Of a DNA stretch of 64,000 nt, positions 21,275 to 32,387 are shown piece by piece (within the stretch, counting starts at the first letter, position 1; each line of letters starts with the position of its first letter). The notes beneath the pieces were generated by a model that was not told the DNA's origin, did no database searches, and was given only the letters and a program-made list of their open reading frames with translations. The position numbers and the translations under genes are program-made. The DNA is from an uncultured Alphaproteobacteria bacterium (lineage in GTDB: Bacteria > Pseudomonadota > Alphaproteobacteria > CAAHEQ01 > UBA3637): contig CALXUB010000009.1 of assembly GCA_944391565.1 (NCBI GenBank), forward strand, positions 1-64,000, read 5' to 3'.

Positions 21275-22185
21275 TCAGCCTCCTCAATCAAAGATAATAC
21301 CACCTCGTCGTAGGAAATGCCAGCCTTTTTTGCCACCTCAGGCAGCAATGAAAGCGGTGTCATGCCGGGTTGATTGTTGATTTCCAAGGCCACCAGGCGT
21401 GGTTCTTGGTCCGGATTGGTGTCGTCATAACGAAAGTCTGTGCGCGATACCCCTTTGCAACCCAAGGCTTTGTGAGCCCGGACGGCATAATCCATCAGCA
21501 ATTCAGTCTGCTTTTGCGGAATCGGTGCCGGTATCAGATGATCCGTGCGACCTTCCTGATACTTGTTTTCATAAGTGTAAAAACCTTTTTTCGGAGCAAC
21601 TTCAACAATGCCGAGTGCTTTTCCGCCCATAACGGGAACACTCATTTCCCGACCGCGGATATATTCTTCCATCATCACGGCGGCGCCGCCGAAAGGCCAA
21701 CGGTTTATCAGCGCTTCTTCATCTTCGGCACTTGTGATGATGTAAACGCCGACGGAAGAACCTTCGTTGATGGGTTTTATGACATAAGGATAGGGTAAAT
21801 GGTTGCCTTCCTTCAAATCAAAAAGCGTGACGATTTTGTCCTTGGCAACCGGCAGTCCTTCTTTTTCAAATAAAAGTTTTGCCATTTTCTTGTCCATCGC
21901 CATGGCCGAAGCCAAAACACCCGAATGTGTGTAGGGGATTTGCATCAGGTTGAATAACCCTTGGATATTACCGTCTTCCCCATAGCGTCCATGAAGAGCG
22001 TTAAAGATAACATCCGGTTTTTCTTTTTCAAGCGTGCGGACAAAATCAAAAATATCGGCAGTCAGTTCCAACAAAAAAGCATCATAACCTTGTTTAAGCA
22101 AAGATTCTAAAACGCCTTGCCCCGTCATTAAAGAAACTTCGCGTTCTGACGATAAACCGCCGGCGACGACAGCGACTTTTTTCAT
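21262..22185 (-). CDS. ddl: D-alanine--D-alanine ligase
   Basis: 307 residues of the DdlB length class. ATP-grasp features: SSEREVSLMTG at the N-terminus, ALHGRYGEDGNIQGLF, the KPINEGSSVGVY loop, GREMSVPVMG, and the metal-binding end ALEINNQPGMTPLSLLPEVA. Forms D-Ala-D-Ala for the peptidoglycan stem peptide. ATGA overlap with murB and overlap with ftsQ place it firmly in the dcw operon. Confidence 0.97.
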   Translation of the reverse strand: MKKVAVVAGGLSSEREVSLMTGQGVLESLLKQGYDAFLLELTADIFDFVRTLEKEKPDVIFNALHGRYGEDGNIQGLFNLMQIPYTHSGVLASAMAMDKKMAKLLFEKEGLPVAKDKIVTLFDLKEGNHLPYPYVIKPINEGSSVGVYIITSAEDEEALINRWPFGGAAVMMEEYIRGREMSVPVMGGKALGIVEVAPKKGFYTYENKYQEGRTDHLIPAPIPQKQTELLMDYAVRAHKALGCKGVSRTDFRYDDTNPDQEPRLVALEINNQPGMTPLSLLPEVAKKAGISYDEVVLSLIEEAECEK

Positions 22186-23120
22186 TCTTCGTCTCCTTTA
22201 ATTCCGATACGTTTGACTTCCCATTCCAACTGAACGCCACATTTTTTTAAAACCCGCCGGCGGACTTCTTCGCCCAATTCCTCGACATCTTCGGCCGTGG
22301 CTTTCCCACGGTTGATTAAAAAATTAGCGTGTTTGTCCGATACGACAGCATCCCCTCGTTCCAACCCGCGACAACCGGCTTTCTCAATCAGCTGCCAAGC
22401 TTTAAGACCCTCCGGATTTTTAAAAGTGGACCCACATGTTTTCACACCAGCCGGTTGACCCGATTCACGTTTCTTTTTCAGATCGTTCATTTTTTCCTGA
22501 ATGACCGCCGGGTCTGCGGGAATACCTTTGAAAGAAGCGCCGACAAAAATCCAATCATCGGGTAAAGCGTTGCGGCGGTATTGAAAAAAATCAGGCTGCG
22601 GTGAAAACTCTTGGACAGAGCCGTTGCCATCAATCAGACGAACAGAAGATAAAATGTCTTTCATCTCATTGCCATAAGCACCGGCATTCATTCGCAGCGC
22701 TCCGCCGACCGAACCCGGAATGCCCGATAAAAATTCGAATCCGGACAGTCCTTCTTTTTGTGCGAATTTGGCTAAGTCAATGGTTAACAGCCCCGCGCCG
22801 CAAGTAATGATATCTCCGTTACGGCTGATGTTCGCAAAGTTTTTTCCAAGATGGATGACAACCCCCGGTACACCTTTGTCACGAATGATGATGTTGGATC
22901 CGCCGCCTAAAATCGTCATCGGCATGCCCGGTTTGTTTTTGATGAAAAAACTGAGATCTTTTTCATCAAACGGTTCAAAATAGTATTCAGCCGTACCGCC
23001 AACACCCATCCATGTTTTTTTGGCCAGTGGAACATTTCTTTTAATTTCGTTTTTGGTCTTGGGCATGACGAATCGAGGTCCCTGATACGTTAACAGTTTT
23101 AATAATTTATCAAAAATCAT
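22182..23120 (-). CDS. murB: UDP-N-acetylenolpyruvoylglucosamine reductase MurB
   Basis: 312 residues, type I MurB. The FAD-binding part shows LGGGSNIIIRD and LSGIPGSVGGALRMNAGAYG, and the C-terminal part GVKTCGSTFKNPEG and SDKHANFLIN. Reduces UDP-GlcNAc-enolpyruvate to UDP-MurNAc with NADPH. The N-terminus from 23120 includes a roughly 25-residue extension before KRNVPLAKKTWMGVGG, supported by GAGAGG upstream. The start overlaps the murC stop. Confidence 0.97.
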   Translation of the reverse strand: MIFDKLLKLLTYQGPRFVMPKTKNEIKRNVPLAKKTWMGVGGTAEYYFEPFDEKDLSFFIKNKPGMPMTILGGGSNIIIRDKGVPGVVIHLGKNFANISRNGDIITCGAGLLTIDLAKFAQKEGLSGFEFLSGIPGSVGGALRMNAGAYGNEMKDILSSVRLIDGNGSVQEFSPQPDFFQYRRNALPDDWIFVGASFKGIPADPAVIQEKMNDLKKKRESGQPAGVKTCGSTFKNPEGLKAWQLIEKAGCRGLERGDAVVSDKHANFLINRGKATAEDVEELGEEVRRRVLKKCGVQLEWEVKRIGIKGDEE

Positions 23121-24511
23121 ACGGCCTCTCTTTCATTCATCATTTCCGGCAATTCTTTCATCCATTTGGAAATATCTCCGGCACCCAGGCCGATCATTAA
23201 ATCACCGGCTTTCATGTGATTTAATACAATGTTTTTCAAATCGCTTTTGTCCTTCAGCGCAAAAGCAGCCCGATGCCCGGCTTGTTTGATTTTATCCACC
23301 AGAATATCCCGACTGATGTCCGGTAAAGGGCTTTCCCCGGCGGCGTAAATATCAGCAACATAGACTTGATCCGCTTTTTCAAAACATTGGGCAAAGGCGT
23401 CTGCCAAGTCTTTTGCTCGAGAATATCGATGCGGTTGAAATATGGCAACAACTTGATGTGAACCGACGGCTTCCCGCGCTGCTTTGAGAACGGCAGAAAT
23501 CTCGACAGGATGATGGGCGTAGTCGTCATAAATGGTCACACCGTTGACAATGCCGCGTTTCGTAAAACGTCGTTGAACGCCATCAAAATAAGACAGCGCT
23601 TTTTGAATTTTGTCCAATGGCATGCCCAATTCTTTAGCAATGGCAATCGGCACCAGCGCGTTTAAAATATTATGCGTGCCGAACATCGGCAGCGTCCATC
23701 CCGGCAAGACTTCACCCTTAATCACAACGTCGAAGTGCAATTTCCCGGGTTCGATCCGGATATTTTCGGCATGAATCTCCGCGCTTTTGTCAAACCCATA
23801 AGTAATGATACGTCGATTCGGCACATGTTGAATAACTTCCCGCACAACCGGATGATCCAAACAGGCAACGCAGAAACCATAAAAAGAAGTTGTTTGCAAG
23901 TAATGAACAAAAGCCATTTTCATTTGTTCAAACGTGCCATAATAATCCAAATGTTCGGGATCAATATTCGTGACAACGGAAATCATTTTAGGTAATCGCA
24001 AGAAACTGCCGTCCGATTCGTCAGCCTCCACCACCATCCAGTCGCTTCTGCCGATTTTGGCATTGCTGCCGCAAACGTTCATGATGCCGCCGACGATATA
24101 AGAGGGTTCCAATCCGCCTTTTTCCAATACATCGGCAATCATGGCCGTTGTTGTTGTTTTGCCGTGGGTGCCGGCAACCGTGATCCCTTGTTTCAGCCGC
24201 ATCAGCTCAGCCAGCATTTCAGAGCGATGACCAACCGGAAGACCTTTAGTTCTGGCAGCCATCAATTCGGGATTGTCTTGAGGCACGGCCGAGGAAATCA
24301 CAACCATATCGGCATGCGAAAGAGAGCTGCCGTCTTTTTGTCCGATGAAAACTTGTATGCCTTTTTCACGCAACCGGATTACATGTTCGTTTTCGACATT
24401 GTTAGAACCTTGGACGCGAATGCCCATTTGTTGGAGTGATTCAGCAATGGCGCTCATACCGATTCCGCCAATGCCGATGAAATGGATGGTTTTATTCGAA
24501 AGATAGCTCAT
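23117..24511 (-). CDS. murC: UDP-N-acetylmuramate--L-alanine ligase MurC
   Basis: 464 residues. Rossmann start IHFIGIGGIGMSAIAESL, P-loop GTHGKTTTTAMI, and DDYAHHPVEISAVL are all intact. Adds L-Ala to UDP-MurNAc in the cytosol. ATGA overlap with murG upstream and close packing with murB downstream support coupled expression. Confidence 0.98.
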   Translation of the reverse strand: MSYLSNKTIHFIGIGGIGMSAIAESLQQMGIRVQGSNNVENEHVIRLREKGIQVFIGQKDGSSLSHADMVVISSAVPQDNPELMAARTKGLPVGHRSEMLAELMRLKQGITVAGTHGKTTTTAMIADVLEKGGLEPSYIVGGIMNVCGSNAKIGRSDWMVVEADESDGSFLRLPKMISVVTNIDPEHLDYYGTFEQMKMAFVHYLQTTSFYGFCVACLDHPVVREVIQHVPNRRIITYGFDKSAEIHAENIRIEPGKLHFDVVIKGEVLPGWTLPMFGTHNILNALVPIAIAKELGMPLDKIQKALSYFDGVQRRFTKRGIVNGVTIYDDYAHHPVEISAVLKAAREAVGSHQVVAIFQPHRYSRAKDLADAFAQCFEKADQVYVADIYAAGESPLPDISRDILVDKIKQAGHRAAFALKDKSDLKNIVLNHMKAGDLMIGLGAGDISKWMKELPEMMNEREAV

Positions 24512-25605
24512 TCTTTTTCCTTTAAAATAGTCGCCAACGTTTGAGCCAAATCTTCTGCACCTCGTGTTTGATTTTTGCCGAGTGCACAGGCGGCAGCTCT
24601 TTGTAAAATCAGCGGGTTTTCCATTAACTCCGTCAAACGTCCGGCTAATTTATCCGGCGAAGTGTCTTTTTCAATCATCAGCCATCCGCTGCCGTCAGCC
24701 GTCCACACGCGGGCATTGGCCGTTTGATGGTCATCCGCCGAGGTGGGTAAGGGAATAAGTAAAGCCGGTCGACCCAATGCGGATAATTCCGCCAAACTGG
24801 AGGAACCAGAGCGGGAAATGACCAAATGTGCTTTTGACAATAAATCGGGAATATTATTAAAAAACGAAGATAAAGTGACGCTTTTGATGCCGGAATTACG
24901 ATATTCTTCCTCAACACGTTTTTCATCTTCGGGACGAACTTGCTGTGTTAAAACCAACTTAGCTTTTAGATTCGGAGCTAGACTGACCAAAGCTTTGGGA
25001 ACAATATCTGAAAAAGCACGGGCCCCTTGACTGCCGCCGATGACAAGTAAACGAAACTCATTCGTATCGGTCGGGTAGGGTGTTGCTTTCTTTTCCATAA
25101 TCTGCGGTCGAACAGGCATGCCGGTTTGTCGGGTACTGATGCCTTCGGGGATCAGCTGAGTCGGGGTGAAAGAGGTCGCGATTAAGCGTGTTCGGCGGGC
25201 CAGCAAACGGTTGGCACGTCCCAAAATGGCATTTTGTTCATGTAAAACAACGGGAATATGTAGCAATTGAGCCGCCAATGTCGCGGGAATCGAAGCGTAG
25301 CCGCCAAACCCCACAACAAGCGCAGGTTTTAATTTAATCAGCAGAACAATAGATTGCACAGTTCCGGTAAGTAATTTCAATGCACTGGCCAATTTGCCGA
25401 AAAAGCCTTTTCCGGTGACGGCTTCCGCGCTGACATAGTAAATCGGCAAAGTTGCCAAAGTCCCTTGAATTTTATTTTGGATGCGTTTGTCCGTTATAAA
25501 GGCGAGATCGTATGCTTTGCCTTTCATTTCGGTGGCCAGAGCTTCTGCCGGGAAAACGTGTCCTCCCGAACCGCCCGTTGTCAATACAATCAATTTCTTT
25601 TTCAT
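24508..25605 (-). CDS. murG: Lipid II synthase MurG
   Basis: 365 residues. GT28 motifs: LTTGGSGGHVFPAEALA at the N-terminus, GFGGYASIPATLAA, VVLHEQNAILGRANR, and the donor-binding SRSGSSSLAELSALGRPALL. Transfers GlcNAc onto lipid I at the inner membrane face. AAGGAGGATTGG precedes the start, which lies inside the end of ftsW. Confidence 0.98.
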   Translation of the reverse strand: MKKKLIVLTTGGSGGHVFPAEALATEMKGKAYDLAFITDKRIQNKIQGTLATLPIYYVSAEAVTGKGFFGKLASALKLLTGTVQSIVLLIKLKPALVVGFGGYASIPATLAAQLLHIPVVLHEQNAILGRANRLLARRTRLIATSFTPTQLIPEGISTRQTGMPVRPQIMEKKATPYPTDTNEFRLLVIGGSQGARAFSDIVPKALVSLAPNLKAKLVLTQQVRPEDEKRVEEEYRNSGIKSVTLSSFFNNIPDLLSKAHLVISRSGSSSLAELSALGRPALLIPLPTSADDHQTANARVWTADGSGWLMIEKDTSPDKLAGRLTELMENPLILQRAAACALGKNQTRGAEDLAQTLATILKEKE

Positions 25606-26738
25606 TCCAATCCTCCTTGTGTCGGATGGCGTCTTGTCAGGGACAAGATCATTCCAAAACCGAACGCTAATGACAAAAGCGATGAACCACCATATGAAAT
25701 AAACGGCAATGTCATTCCTTTTGTCGGAATAAGGTTCAAAGTTGATGCCATGTTAATGAAAGCTTGTACACCAAATTGCGTCAAAAGTCCAGCCACTGCA
25801 AGCATATTGAACAGATTTTTCTCTTTGCTCATAATCCAAAATCCCCGGAAGATAATGAAAGCAAACAAAAAAATCAAAAATGCGCATAGAAAAAATCCGA
25901 ATTCCTCCGCGGCGACGGCCAAAATAAAGTCTGTGTGCGCATCCGGTAATTTTCCTTTGATAATTCCTTCTCCGGGACCGCGTCCGAACCAACCGCCGTT
26001 ATGAAAAGCTTCCAATGACGTGCGGACCTGGAACACATCACCGGTTTGTGGATTTAAAAAACGGTCAATGCGGCTTTGGACATGCGGAAAGACAAAGTAA
26101 GTGCCCAACACCCCTACAATTCCGATTCCGAGTAAAGCCACGACCCATAAAACAGAAATGCCCGCCAAAAACAACTGGCACCCCCAAATCGTGCTGATGG
26201 TCAGGGTTTGTCCGATATCCGGCTGTAAAAGCAACAACACAATCGTCATCAGATAAACGCAACCCGCAATGCGAATACCCGGAAACTTGTCAATTAAACG
26301 TCCCGAAGCAAAAATCCAAGCGCAAATCACTGCAAAAGCCGGTTTCATAAATTCGGAAGGCTGAATGGAAAAACCGGGAAAATACAGCCAGCGTTTGGCT
26401 CCTTTCACTTCCATGCCGACAAACAACGTCAAGATCAAAGCAATCAACGAACCGGCAAAAACAATAAAGGCCAATCGTCTGATTTGTTTCGGAGACAACA
26501 TGGATACACCCAGCATCAATCCGATAGAAGGAATTAAAAAAAACAGTTGTTTTTTGACAAAGTAAAATGTGTCCTGTGTTTTTAAAATCCGTTCGGCAAC
26601 TCCCGGGCTGGCCGAAAAGGTCAGGAAAATCCCGCAGACAATCAAAGCTGCGATTGACCACAGCAGCCATGTATCCATTGTTCGATACCATTCGGCCAAA
26701 AAAAGCTGTGTTTTTTGAAGATGTTTTTTCAGTCGCAT
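25602..26738 (-). CDS. ftsW: Septal peptidoglycan glycosyltransferase FtsW
   Basis: 378 residues, SEDS family, about ten membrane helices. Conserved regions: GAKRWLYFPGFSIQPSEFMKP, the periplasmic loop with RTSLEAFHNGGWFGRGPGEG, and the C-terminal PFISYGGSSLL. Polymerises glycan strands with FtsI at the septum. Only 3 bases separate it from mraY, leaving no room for murD, which normally sits here. Confidence 0.97.
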   Translation of the reverse strand: MRLKKHLQKTQLFLAEWYRTMDTWLLWSIAALIVCGIFLTFSASPGVAERILKTQDTFYFVKKQLFFLIPSIGLMLGVSMLSPKQIRRLAFIVFAGSLIALILTLFVGMEVKGAKRWLYFPGFSIQPSEFMKPAFAVICAWIFASGRLIDKFPGIRIAGCVYLMTIVLLLLQPDIGQTLTISTIWGCQLFLAGISVLWVVALLGIGIVGVLGTYFVFPHVQSRIDRFLNPQTGDVFQVRTSLEAFHNGGWFGRGPGEGIIKGKLPDAHTDFILAVAAEEFGFFLCAFLIFLFAFIIFRGFWIMSKEKNLFNMLAVAGLLTQFGVQAFINMASTLNLIPTKGMTLPFISYGGSSLLSLAFGFGMILSLTRRHPTQGGLE

Positions 26739-26741
26739 TTT

Positions 26742-27821
26742 TTACCTGATTTTCAATGTGGAAAGCCCGATTAAAGCCAAGACAATGGAAATAATCCAAA
26801 AACGGATAACAACTTTTGTTTCCGGCCATCCTTTTTTTTCGAAATGATGATGAATAGGAGCCATTAAAAAAACACGTTTTTTGCGCATTTTATAACTGCC
26901 GACCTGAATCATATCGGAAAGCGCTTCCATGACAAACAAGCCGCCGACAATCGCTAAAACCAGCTCGTGTTTGGCGGCAACAGCCATGGTTCCGAGCGCA
27001 CCACCCAAAGCCAAGGACCCCGTGTCCCCCATGAAAATCTCTGCCGGCGGAGCGTTAAACCATAAAAATCCCAGCACGGCTCCGATGACGGCACATCCGA
27101 AAATTGTCATTTCGCCGATGCCCGGCACGTAAGGAATTTGAAGATAGTTAGCAAAAATAGCATTGCCGCAAACATAAACAATCACAACAAATGCCAAATT
27201 AGCCATAATCAGCGGAACAGAGACCAGGCCGTCCAAACCGTCCGTTAAGTTCACCGCGTTTGATGATCCCACAATGACAACGGCGCCGAACACCAAATAA
27301 AACATGCCCAGATTGATAAAAAGATTTTTGAAAAAAGGAAACGCAAGCTCAGTAGCCATTTCAGCCGGTGCCAGTGCCATAATCCAAAAAACCAGACCGG
27401 CTGCCGTTATCGACTGCCAAAACAGTTTCTTGCGGCCGGAAACGCCTTCGGGATTATGTCGGATGACTTTTAAATAATCGTCTCTGAACCCCAAAAGACC
27501 GTATACGCCGGTCACCGTTAATAACATCCAAATATATGGGCTGCTTAAGTCCGCCCACAACAGCACAGAAATAAACAGGCTGATTAAAATCATCAGACCG
27601 CCCATAGTCGGCGTTCCTTCTTTTTTGAAATGTGTTTGTGGGCCGTCTTTACGGATGGGTTGTCGACCTTTTTGTTTTAAGAAAACAATCAGGCGGGGAC
27701 CGATTATCAGGCATAAAATCAATGCCGTCAGCAAGGCTGCACCCGATCGGAAAGTTTGATACTTCAACAAATTGAAGACCGTGTGATCTTGAGCCAGAGG
27801 AAGCAAAAGCCAGTAAAGCAT
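26742..27821 (-). CDS. mraY: Phospho-MurNAc-pentapeptide translocase MraY
   Basis: 359 residues, polytopic. Signatures: [41 protein letters not shown], and the [11 protein letters not shown] loop. Makes lipid I from UDP-MurNAc-pentapeptide and undecaprenyl phosphate. Lies 14 bases after murEF with AGGAAAGGA as ribosome site. Confidence 0.98.
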   Translation of the reverse strand: MLYWLLLPLAQDHTVFNLLKYQTFRSGAALLTALILCLIIGPRLIVFLKQKGRQPIRKDGPQTHFKKEGTPTMGGLMILISLFISVLLWADLSSPYIWMLLTVTGVYGLLGFRDDYLKVIRHNPEGVSGRKKLFWQSITAAGLVFWIMALAPAEMATELAFPFFKNLFINLGMFYLVFGAVVIVGSSNAVNLTDGLDGLVSVPLIMANLAFVVIVYVCGNAIFANYLQIPYVPGIGEMTIFGCAVIGAVLGFLWFNAPPAEIFMGDTGSLALGGALGTMAVAAKHELVLAIVGGLFVMEALSDMIQVGSYKMRKKRVFLMAPIHHHFEKKGWPETKVVIRFWIISIVLALIGLSTLKIR

Positions 27822-27835
27822 ATATCGTTCCTTTC

Positions 27836-30643
27836 CTAATTTTGCAGGGCTTCGACAAGGCGACCGATTTTAGTGCCGTTAGAACCCTTTAATAAAACGA
27901 CATCTCCGTTTCTTAAGTCCTGTTTTAAAATCGGCAACAGCTCTAATGCTGTTTGTGCCGCCCATCCGCGCATTTCGGGCGGAACGGTTTCAAACAGCGC
28001 CCGCATTTCCCGTCCCACGGTGTAGAGTCGATCAATGCCACCTGTCGTCAAATCATCGGCCAAAGCCGTGTGCAGAGGGCGGGATTGTTCACCCAGCTCC
28101 AGCATATCTCCTAAAACAGCCAGCTTTCGTCCTTCTTTTTGAGCTAAAACAGAAATAGCCGCTTTCATGGAAGAAGGATTCGCGTTATAACTGTCATCAA
28201 TCAAGGTAATCAGTTTTCCGTCAATGATGGTTTGAATTTGTGCGCCTCGACCTTTTAACGGCTTCATTCGAGACAAGTTTTGACATGCTTTTTTCACATC
28301 TGCCCCCAACGCTTTGACCATCGCCAGCACGCCCAAAGCATTCATGACAAAATGCTCTCCCATCGTTTGTAAGGAAAACGTGATAAGCTCTCCTGCCAAG
28401 CTGGCCGAAACAGATGTTCCGTCCGGTGTTTGTTCGGCTTTCAGCAATCTGACGTCAGCATCCAGATTTTGTCCGAAAGAAAGTTGATGTTCAACACCGT
28501 TTTCCATGGCTTTGGCTTGCAGAAATTCGTAATACGCTGAATCACGGGGCAGAACGACGGTTCCTTGCTTATTCATGTGGATAAAAATTTCGGCTTTGGC
28601 CGCCGCAATGTCTTGCAATGTTTTAAAGAACTCATGGTGTGCCGAGCCGATCATGGTAATCATGGCGATGTCAGGTTCCACCAAATGAGATAAATATTCC
28701 ATTTCACCCGTATGATTCATCCCCATTTCAATAATGGCATAATCGGCCAACCTGGGCAAGCGTGCCAGTGTCAGCGGAACGCCCCATTGGTTATTAAAGT
28801 TGCCCTGAGTCGCATGAATTGTGCCTTGCCCTTTTAATGCAAGCGCCAGCATTTCTTTTGTTGTTGTTTTTCCCGAACTGCCCGTAATGCCGATTTTTAA
28901 TGCCCGAGAGTGACGCAGCGCATAACGTGCCATGTCTTGCAAAGCTTCATCGGTGTTCACAACAAAAAAGAGTTTTGCCGAATCGGGAACATCAGGAATA
29001 TCATGACTGACAACGGCAGCTGCAGCTCCCTTTTTCAGTGCTTCGGCAACATAGTCGTGTCCGTCCAGTCGTTCTCCGTGCAGCGCAATGAAAATATCAC
29101 CCGGGATTAACGTGCGTGTGTCAATGGATACGCCATAGCCTACAAATGTTTTATAAGCTTTACCGGAAGTGGCCTCTGTCAATTCATCGCTTGTCCACAA
29201 CGGTTTTTCTTCCAATGTTCTTAAACTTAGAATTGCCTGAATTTTGTCGTTAAAGGGGTGCATAAATCCGTTGATGAGCTGTCCTTCTTCGTGTCCTTTA
29301 CCGGCCAAAAGCAACACATCGCCTTCTTCCAATTGCGAAACAGCGTAAAAAATAGCCTTGGCACGATCAGCGATTTCAATAGCATTCGGTGCTGCCGCCA
29401 AAATTTGAGAACGAATCAGGCCGGCGTCTTCAAAACGTGGGTTATCATCCGTCACAATCACGGTATCGGCCAATTCAGACGCAATTTTCCCCATCATCGG
29501 CCGTTTACCCGTATCTCGATTGCCGCCGCAACCGAAAACAACGTATAATTTGCCTTGTGTATGCAACCTGAGTGATTTTAAAGCCGTTTCCAGACCATCC
29601 GGCGTATGCGCATAGTCAACAAAAATAGAGGCTCCTTTTTGCGTTCGGCCGACAAGTTCCATTCGCCCGTCCGGGCTTTTCAGTGTTCCTAAGGCTTCAA
29701 CCGCTTTTTCAATATCTACCCCCACAGCGATGGCTAGTCCCAGTGCCGCTAATATGTTCATTCCCTGAAAGTGACCGGCAACCGGAATGTTCGCCGTGTA
29801 AACATGCCCAAACAACTCTATTGTTAATTCTTGCCCCGTTTCATGTAAAAGCTGTGACATCAAGCGAATTTCCTCACCGTTTTTGCCATAACTGAAAATA
29901 CGCAGCCCTTTGGCGGCGCAGACGCTTTTAATCGCTTCAAACTCAGGAACGTCGGCGTTTAACACGGCTACTTCGCTGGTTAAATGTGTGAAAAGCTTTA
30001 ATTTAGCTTCCAAATAAGCTTCCATCGTCAAATGATAGTCCAAATGATCCCGGGTTAGATTTGTAAAAGCCGAAGCTTTAAACATCAAACCGTCCAAGCG
30101 ATGTTGCTCCAACCCATGGCTGGAGGCTTCCATTGCCACATGCGTGATGCCGTTTTCGGCCAAAGCCTGTAAGTCTTGATTCAGTCGAACGGAATCCGTT
30201 GTTGTCATTCCGCTGTAAGAATGAAAGTTTTTGGATTGAACCCCCAGCGTGCCCATACTGGCAGCCAATAATCCGGCGTGTTCAAAAATTTGTCGCGTGA
30301 AAAAAACAGTTGAGGTTTTGCCGTTTGTTCCCGTCACACCGACCAACGTTCCCGGGTGTGGTTCATAAAACAGCACGCACATCCGCGATAAAGCTTCGCG
30401 AATTCGGCTTGTTTGGAAAACAGGAACGGTGGCTTCGATCGGCTCTTGTGTCAAAATGGCGACCGCGCCTCGGGCAATGGCGTCGGAAACGTACTTTGAA
30501 CCGTCATTATTCGTCCCGGGTAAGGCAACAAACAAATATCCATCCTCGACCTCGCGCGAATCGGAAACGATTCCTCGAATGTCAATGTCCGTTTCAAACG
30601 GTGTTGCGACGCGGGCGGCTTTTAGTAATTCTGCAAGTTTCAT
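27836..30643 (-). CDS. murEF: MurE-MurF fusion: UDP-MurNAc-tripeptide synthetase / UDP-MurNAc-pentapeptide synthetase
   Basis: 935 residues in one frame. Residues 1 to about 478 are Mur[16 protein letters not shown]-loop GTNGKTS at 105-111, [15 protein letters not shown], and DNPRFED (400-406), whose DNPR indicates meso-diaminopimelate as substrate. From about 480 a full MurF follows: [17 protein letters not shown]-loop [10 protein letters not shown] (588 on), [31 protein letters not shown]. The two adjacent cytosolic steps (addition of mDAP and of D-Ala-D-Ala) are thus linked on one chain. No stop codon or start with RBS occurs at the junction. Bifunctional MurE/MurF proteins are known from other bacteria; here it replaces the separate genes at the expected locus. 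Confidence 0.96.
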   Translation of the reverse strand: MKLAELLKAARVATPFETDIDIRGIVSDSREVEDGYLFVALPGTNNDGSKYVSDAIARGAVAILTQEPIEATVPVFQTSRIREALSRMCVLFYEPHPGTLVGVTGTNGKTSTVFFTRQIFEHAGLLAASMGTLGVQSKNFHSYSGMTTTDSVRLNQDLQALAENGITHVAMEASSHGLEQHRLDGLMFKASAFTNLTRDHLDYHLTMEAYLEAKLKLFTHLTSEVAVLNADVPEFEAIKSVCAAKGLRIFSYGKNGEEIRLMSQLLHETGQELTIELFGHVYTANIPVAGHFQGMNILAALGLAIAVGVDIEKAVEALGTLKSPDGRMELVGRTQKGASIFVDYAHTPDGLETALKSLRLHTQGKLYVVFGCGGNRDTGKRPMMGKIASELADTVIVTDDNPRFEDAGLIRSQILAAAPNAIEIADRAKAIFYAVSQLEEGDVLLLAGKGHEEGQLINGFMHPFNDKIQAILSLRTLEEKPLWTSDELTEATSGKAYKTFVGYGVSIDTRTLIPGDIFIALHGERLDGHDYVAEALKKGAAAAVVSHDIPDVPDSAKLFFVVNTDEALQDMARYALRHSRALKIGITGSSGKTTTKEMLALALKGQGTIHATQGNFNNQWGVPLTLARLPRLADYAIIEMGMNHTGEMEYLSHLVEPDIAMITMIGSAHHEFFKTLQDIAAAKAEIFIHMNKQGTVVLPRDSAYYEFLQAKAMENGVEHQLSFGQNLDADVRLLKAEQTPDGTSVSASLAGELITFSLQTMGEHFVMNALGVLAMVKALGADVKKACQNLSRMKPLKGRGAQIQTIIDGKLITLIDDSYNANPSSMKAAISVLAQKEGRKLAVLGDMLELGEQSRPLHTALADDLTTGGIDRLYTVGREMRALFETVPPEMRGWAAQTALELLPILKQDLRNGDVVLLKGSNGTKIGRLVEALQN

Positions 30644-30652
30644 ATTCTCTTC

Positions 30653-32386
30653 CTACTTTTTTTCTTTGTACTGACTATAGGCTACCTCAATATAGGCCGG
30701 TTTATCAAGTTCTTCTTTCGGAATAATGCCAAGTTGAGGTGCAATGGCTTCAATAATCCGCCCTCCCGTTGGGGTTGCGTTCCAGCCGGCCGTATTGAAG
30801 TACGAGTCTTCTTTACGTTTGGCCGGGTTTTCCAACATGACAAAAACAACATATTCGGGATCATCCATTGGGAAAGCACCGACAAAAGAGGTTCTGAGGG
30901 TCCCTTTGACATAACGGCCGCTTTCATCCTGCATCTCTGCTGATCCTGTTTTACCGCCGACCAGATAGCCTTTGACGTTGGCGCTTTTACCGGATCCGAT
31001 GTCGACAACGGCTCGCATCATAAAACGCATGGTTCGAGATGTTTGCGGAGAAATAATTTGTGTCGCAGGCTCTTCACGATTGCCGTTTTTTAAAACGGTC
31101 GGATGATGATACAATCCCCCGTTTACAACCGCACCGACGGCAGAGGCCACATGCAGCGGTGAAACAGCAAGCCCGTATCCGTAAGCTATTGTCACCGTGT
31201 TAATTTCCCGCCAAGGCTCCGGATACATGGGGCGGCCTTTTTCCGGCAGTTCAAATGACAAGGGCGTCAACAGACCGAAGCGTTCCAAAAAAGCGCGTTG
31301 TTGTTCGGCGCCCATGGCGAGTGCGATTTTGGCCGAACCGATGTTTGATGAATAAATCAAAACCTCCGGAATGGTTAAAAAACGATTTTTCCCCCGATAA
31401 TCCGTAATACGGAAACGACCGTATTTCAAGGGTTCCGTCGCGTCTACTTTGTCGTCGGGCGTGACGGTTTTTGTTTCAAGCCCCATCGTGACGGTAAATA
31501 ATTTCATGACGGAACCGACTTCATAAACGCCTAATGTCGCTTTGTTGAATAAATTGTGACTTGTGCGTGTCGAAGGCCGATTCGGATCAAAATCAGGTAA
31601 TGAAACAAGCGCCAGCACTTCTCCGTTTTTAACATTCATGACAACGGCGGCGCCGCCGGTCGCGCTGAACTTGCGGATACCTTGTGCAAGTTCATAACGC
31701 ACGATGTTTTGAATGCCTGTGTCAACCGACAAACGGATGGGGGACGTTTCCTGTGTCAAACGCTCATCAAATGCTTTTTCCAGACCGGCGATACCTTTAT
31801 TATCAATGTTTGTAAACCCCAATAAATGCGAAAATAAATGGCTTTGAGGATAAATACGTTGTTCGCCGTCAATAAAGTTCAGTTCGGGATAGCCCAGCCG
31901 ATTGACGGCATATTGTTCTGTCGGGGTTAAATTTCGTTTGATAAAACGAAAGCTGCTTTTGGTGGCAATTTGTCTTAAAATGGTTTCTTTTTCTAAATCC
32001 GGCAGGACACGTACCAAGTCTTCGGCTAATCGATGCGGATGCGGAACATGACGTGCGTCAATGTATAAATCGACGGTCGGCAGGCTGGTTGCCAAAATAG
32101 TGCCGTTCCTGTCTATAATATCAGCCCGTTTGACAGGTAAGTCTTCCTGCGTGATTTGACGACGCGGCGGATTGATATTCTTTTTTAAAATCGTTTGTTC
32201 AAAAAGCCGGCCGCCCAGCACTAAAAAAGCCGCCAAAAAAACATAGGCAACGAACAACATACGCAATCGTCCGGTTTTTAATGCCGAAACGGTGGCTTTG
32301 TCCAAAAAACGATAGCGATCTCCGCTTGAGACGGGGATTTCCTGGCCGACGTAAAAGCAGGTTTCTTTTTTCTTTTTAAAAGGCAT
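30653..32386 (-). CDS. ftsI: Septal transpeptidase FtsI (PBP3)
   Basis: 577 residues from ATG 32386, which lies one base after the ftsL stop with GAAAGG in the ftsL end; a longer frame reaching back into ftsL is not supported. Basic N-terminus (PFKKKK), one membrane helix, a pedestal domain, then the transpeptidase with active-site SVMK, SSN (in IYSSNIGSAKI) and KTGSAE. Class B PBP working with FtsW. Length is normal. Confidence 0.97.
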   Translation of the reverse strand: MPFKKKKETCFYVGQEIPVSSGDRYRFLDKATVSALKTGRLRMLFVAYVFLAAFLVLGGRLFEQTILKKNINPPRRQITQEDLPVKRADIIDRNGTILATSLPTVDLYIDARHVPHPHRLAEDLVRVLPDLEKETILRQIATKSSFRFIKRNLTPTEQYAVNRLGYPELNFIDGEQRIYPQSHLFSHLLGFTNIDNKGIAGLEKAFDERLTQETSPIRLSVDTGIQNIVRYELAQGIRKFSATGGAAVVMNVKNGEVLALVSLPDFDPNRPSTRTSHNLFNKATLGVYEVGSVMKLFTVTMGLETKTVTPDDKVDATEPLKYGRFRITDYRGKNRFLTIPEVLIYSSNIGSAKIALAMGAEQQRAFLERFGLLTPLSFELPEKGRPMYPEPWREINTVTIAYGYGLAVSPLHVASAVGAVVNGGLYHHPTVLKNGNREEPATQIISPQTSRTMRFMMRAVVDIGSGKSANVKGYLVGGKTGSAEMQDESGRYVKGTLRTSFVGAFPMDDPEYVVFVMLENPAKRKEDSYFNTAGWNATPTGGRIIEAIAPQLGIIPKEELDKPAYIEVAYSQYKEKK

Positions 32387-32387
32387 C

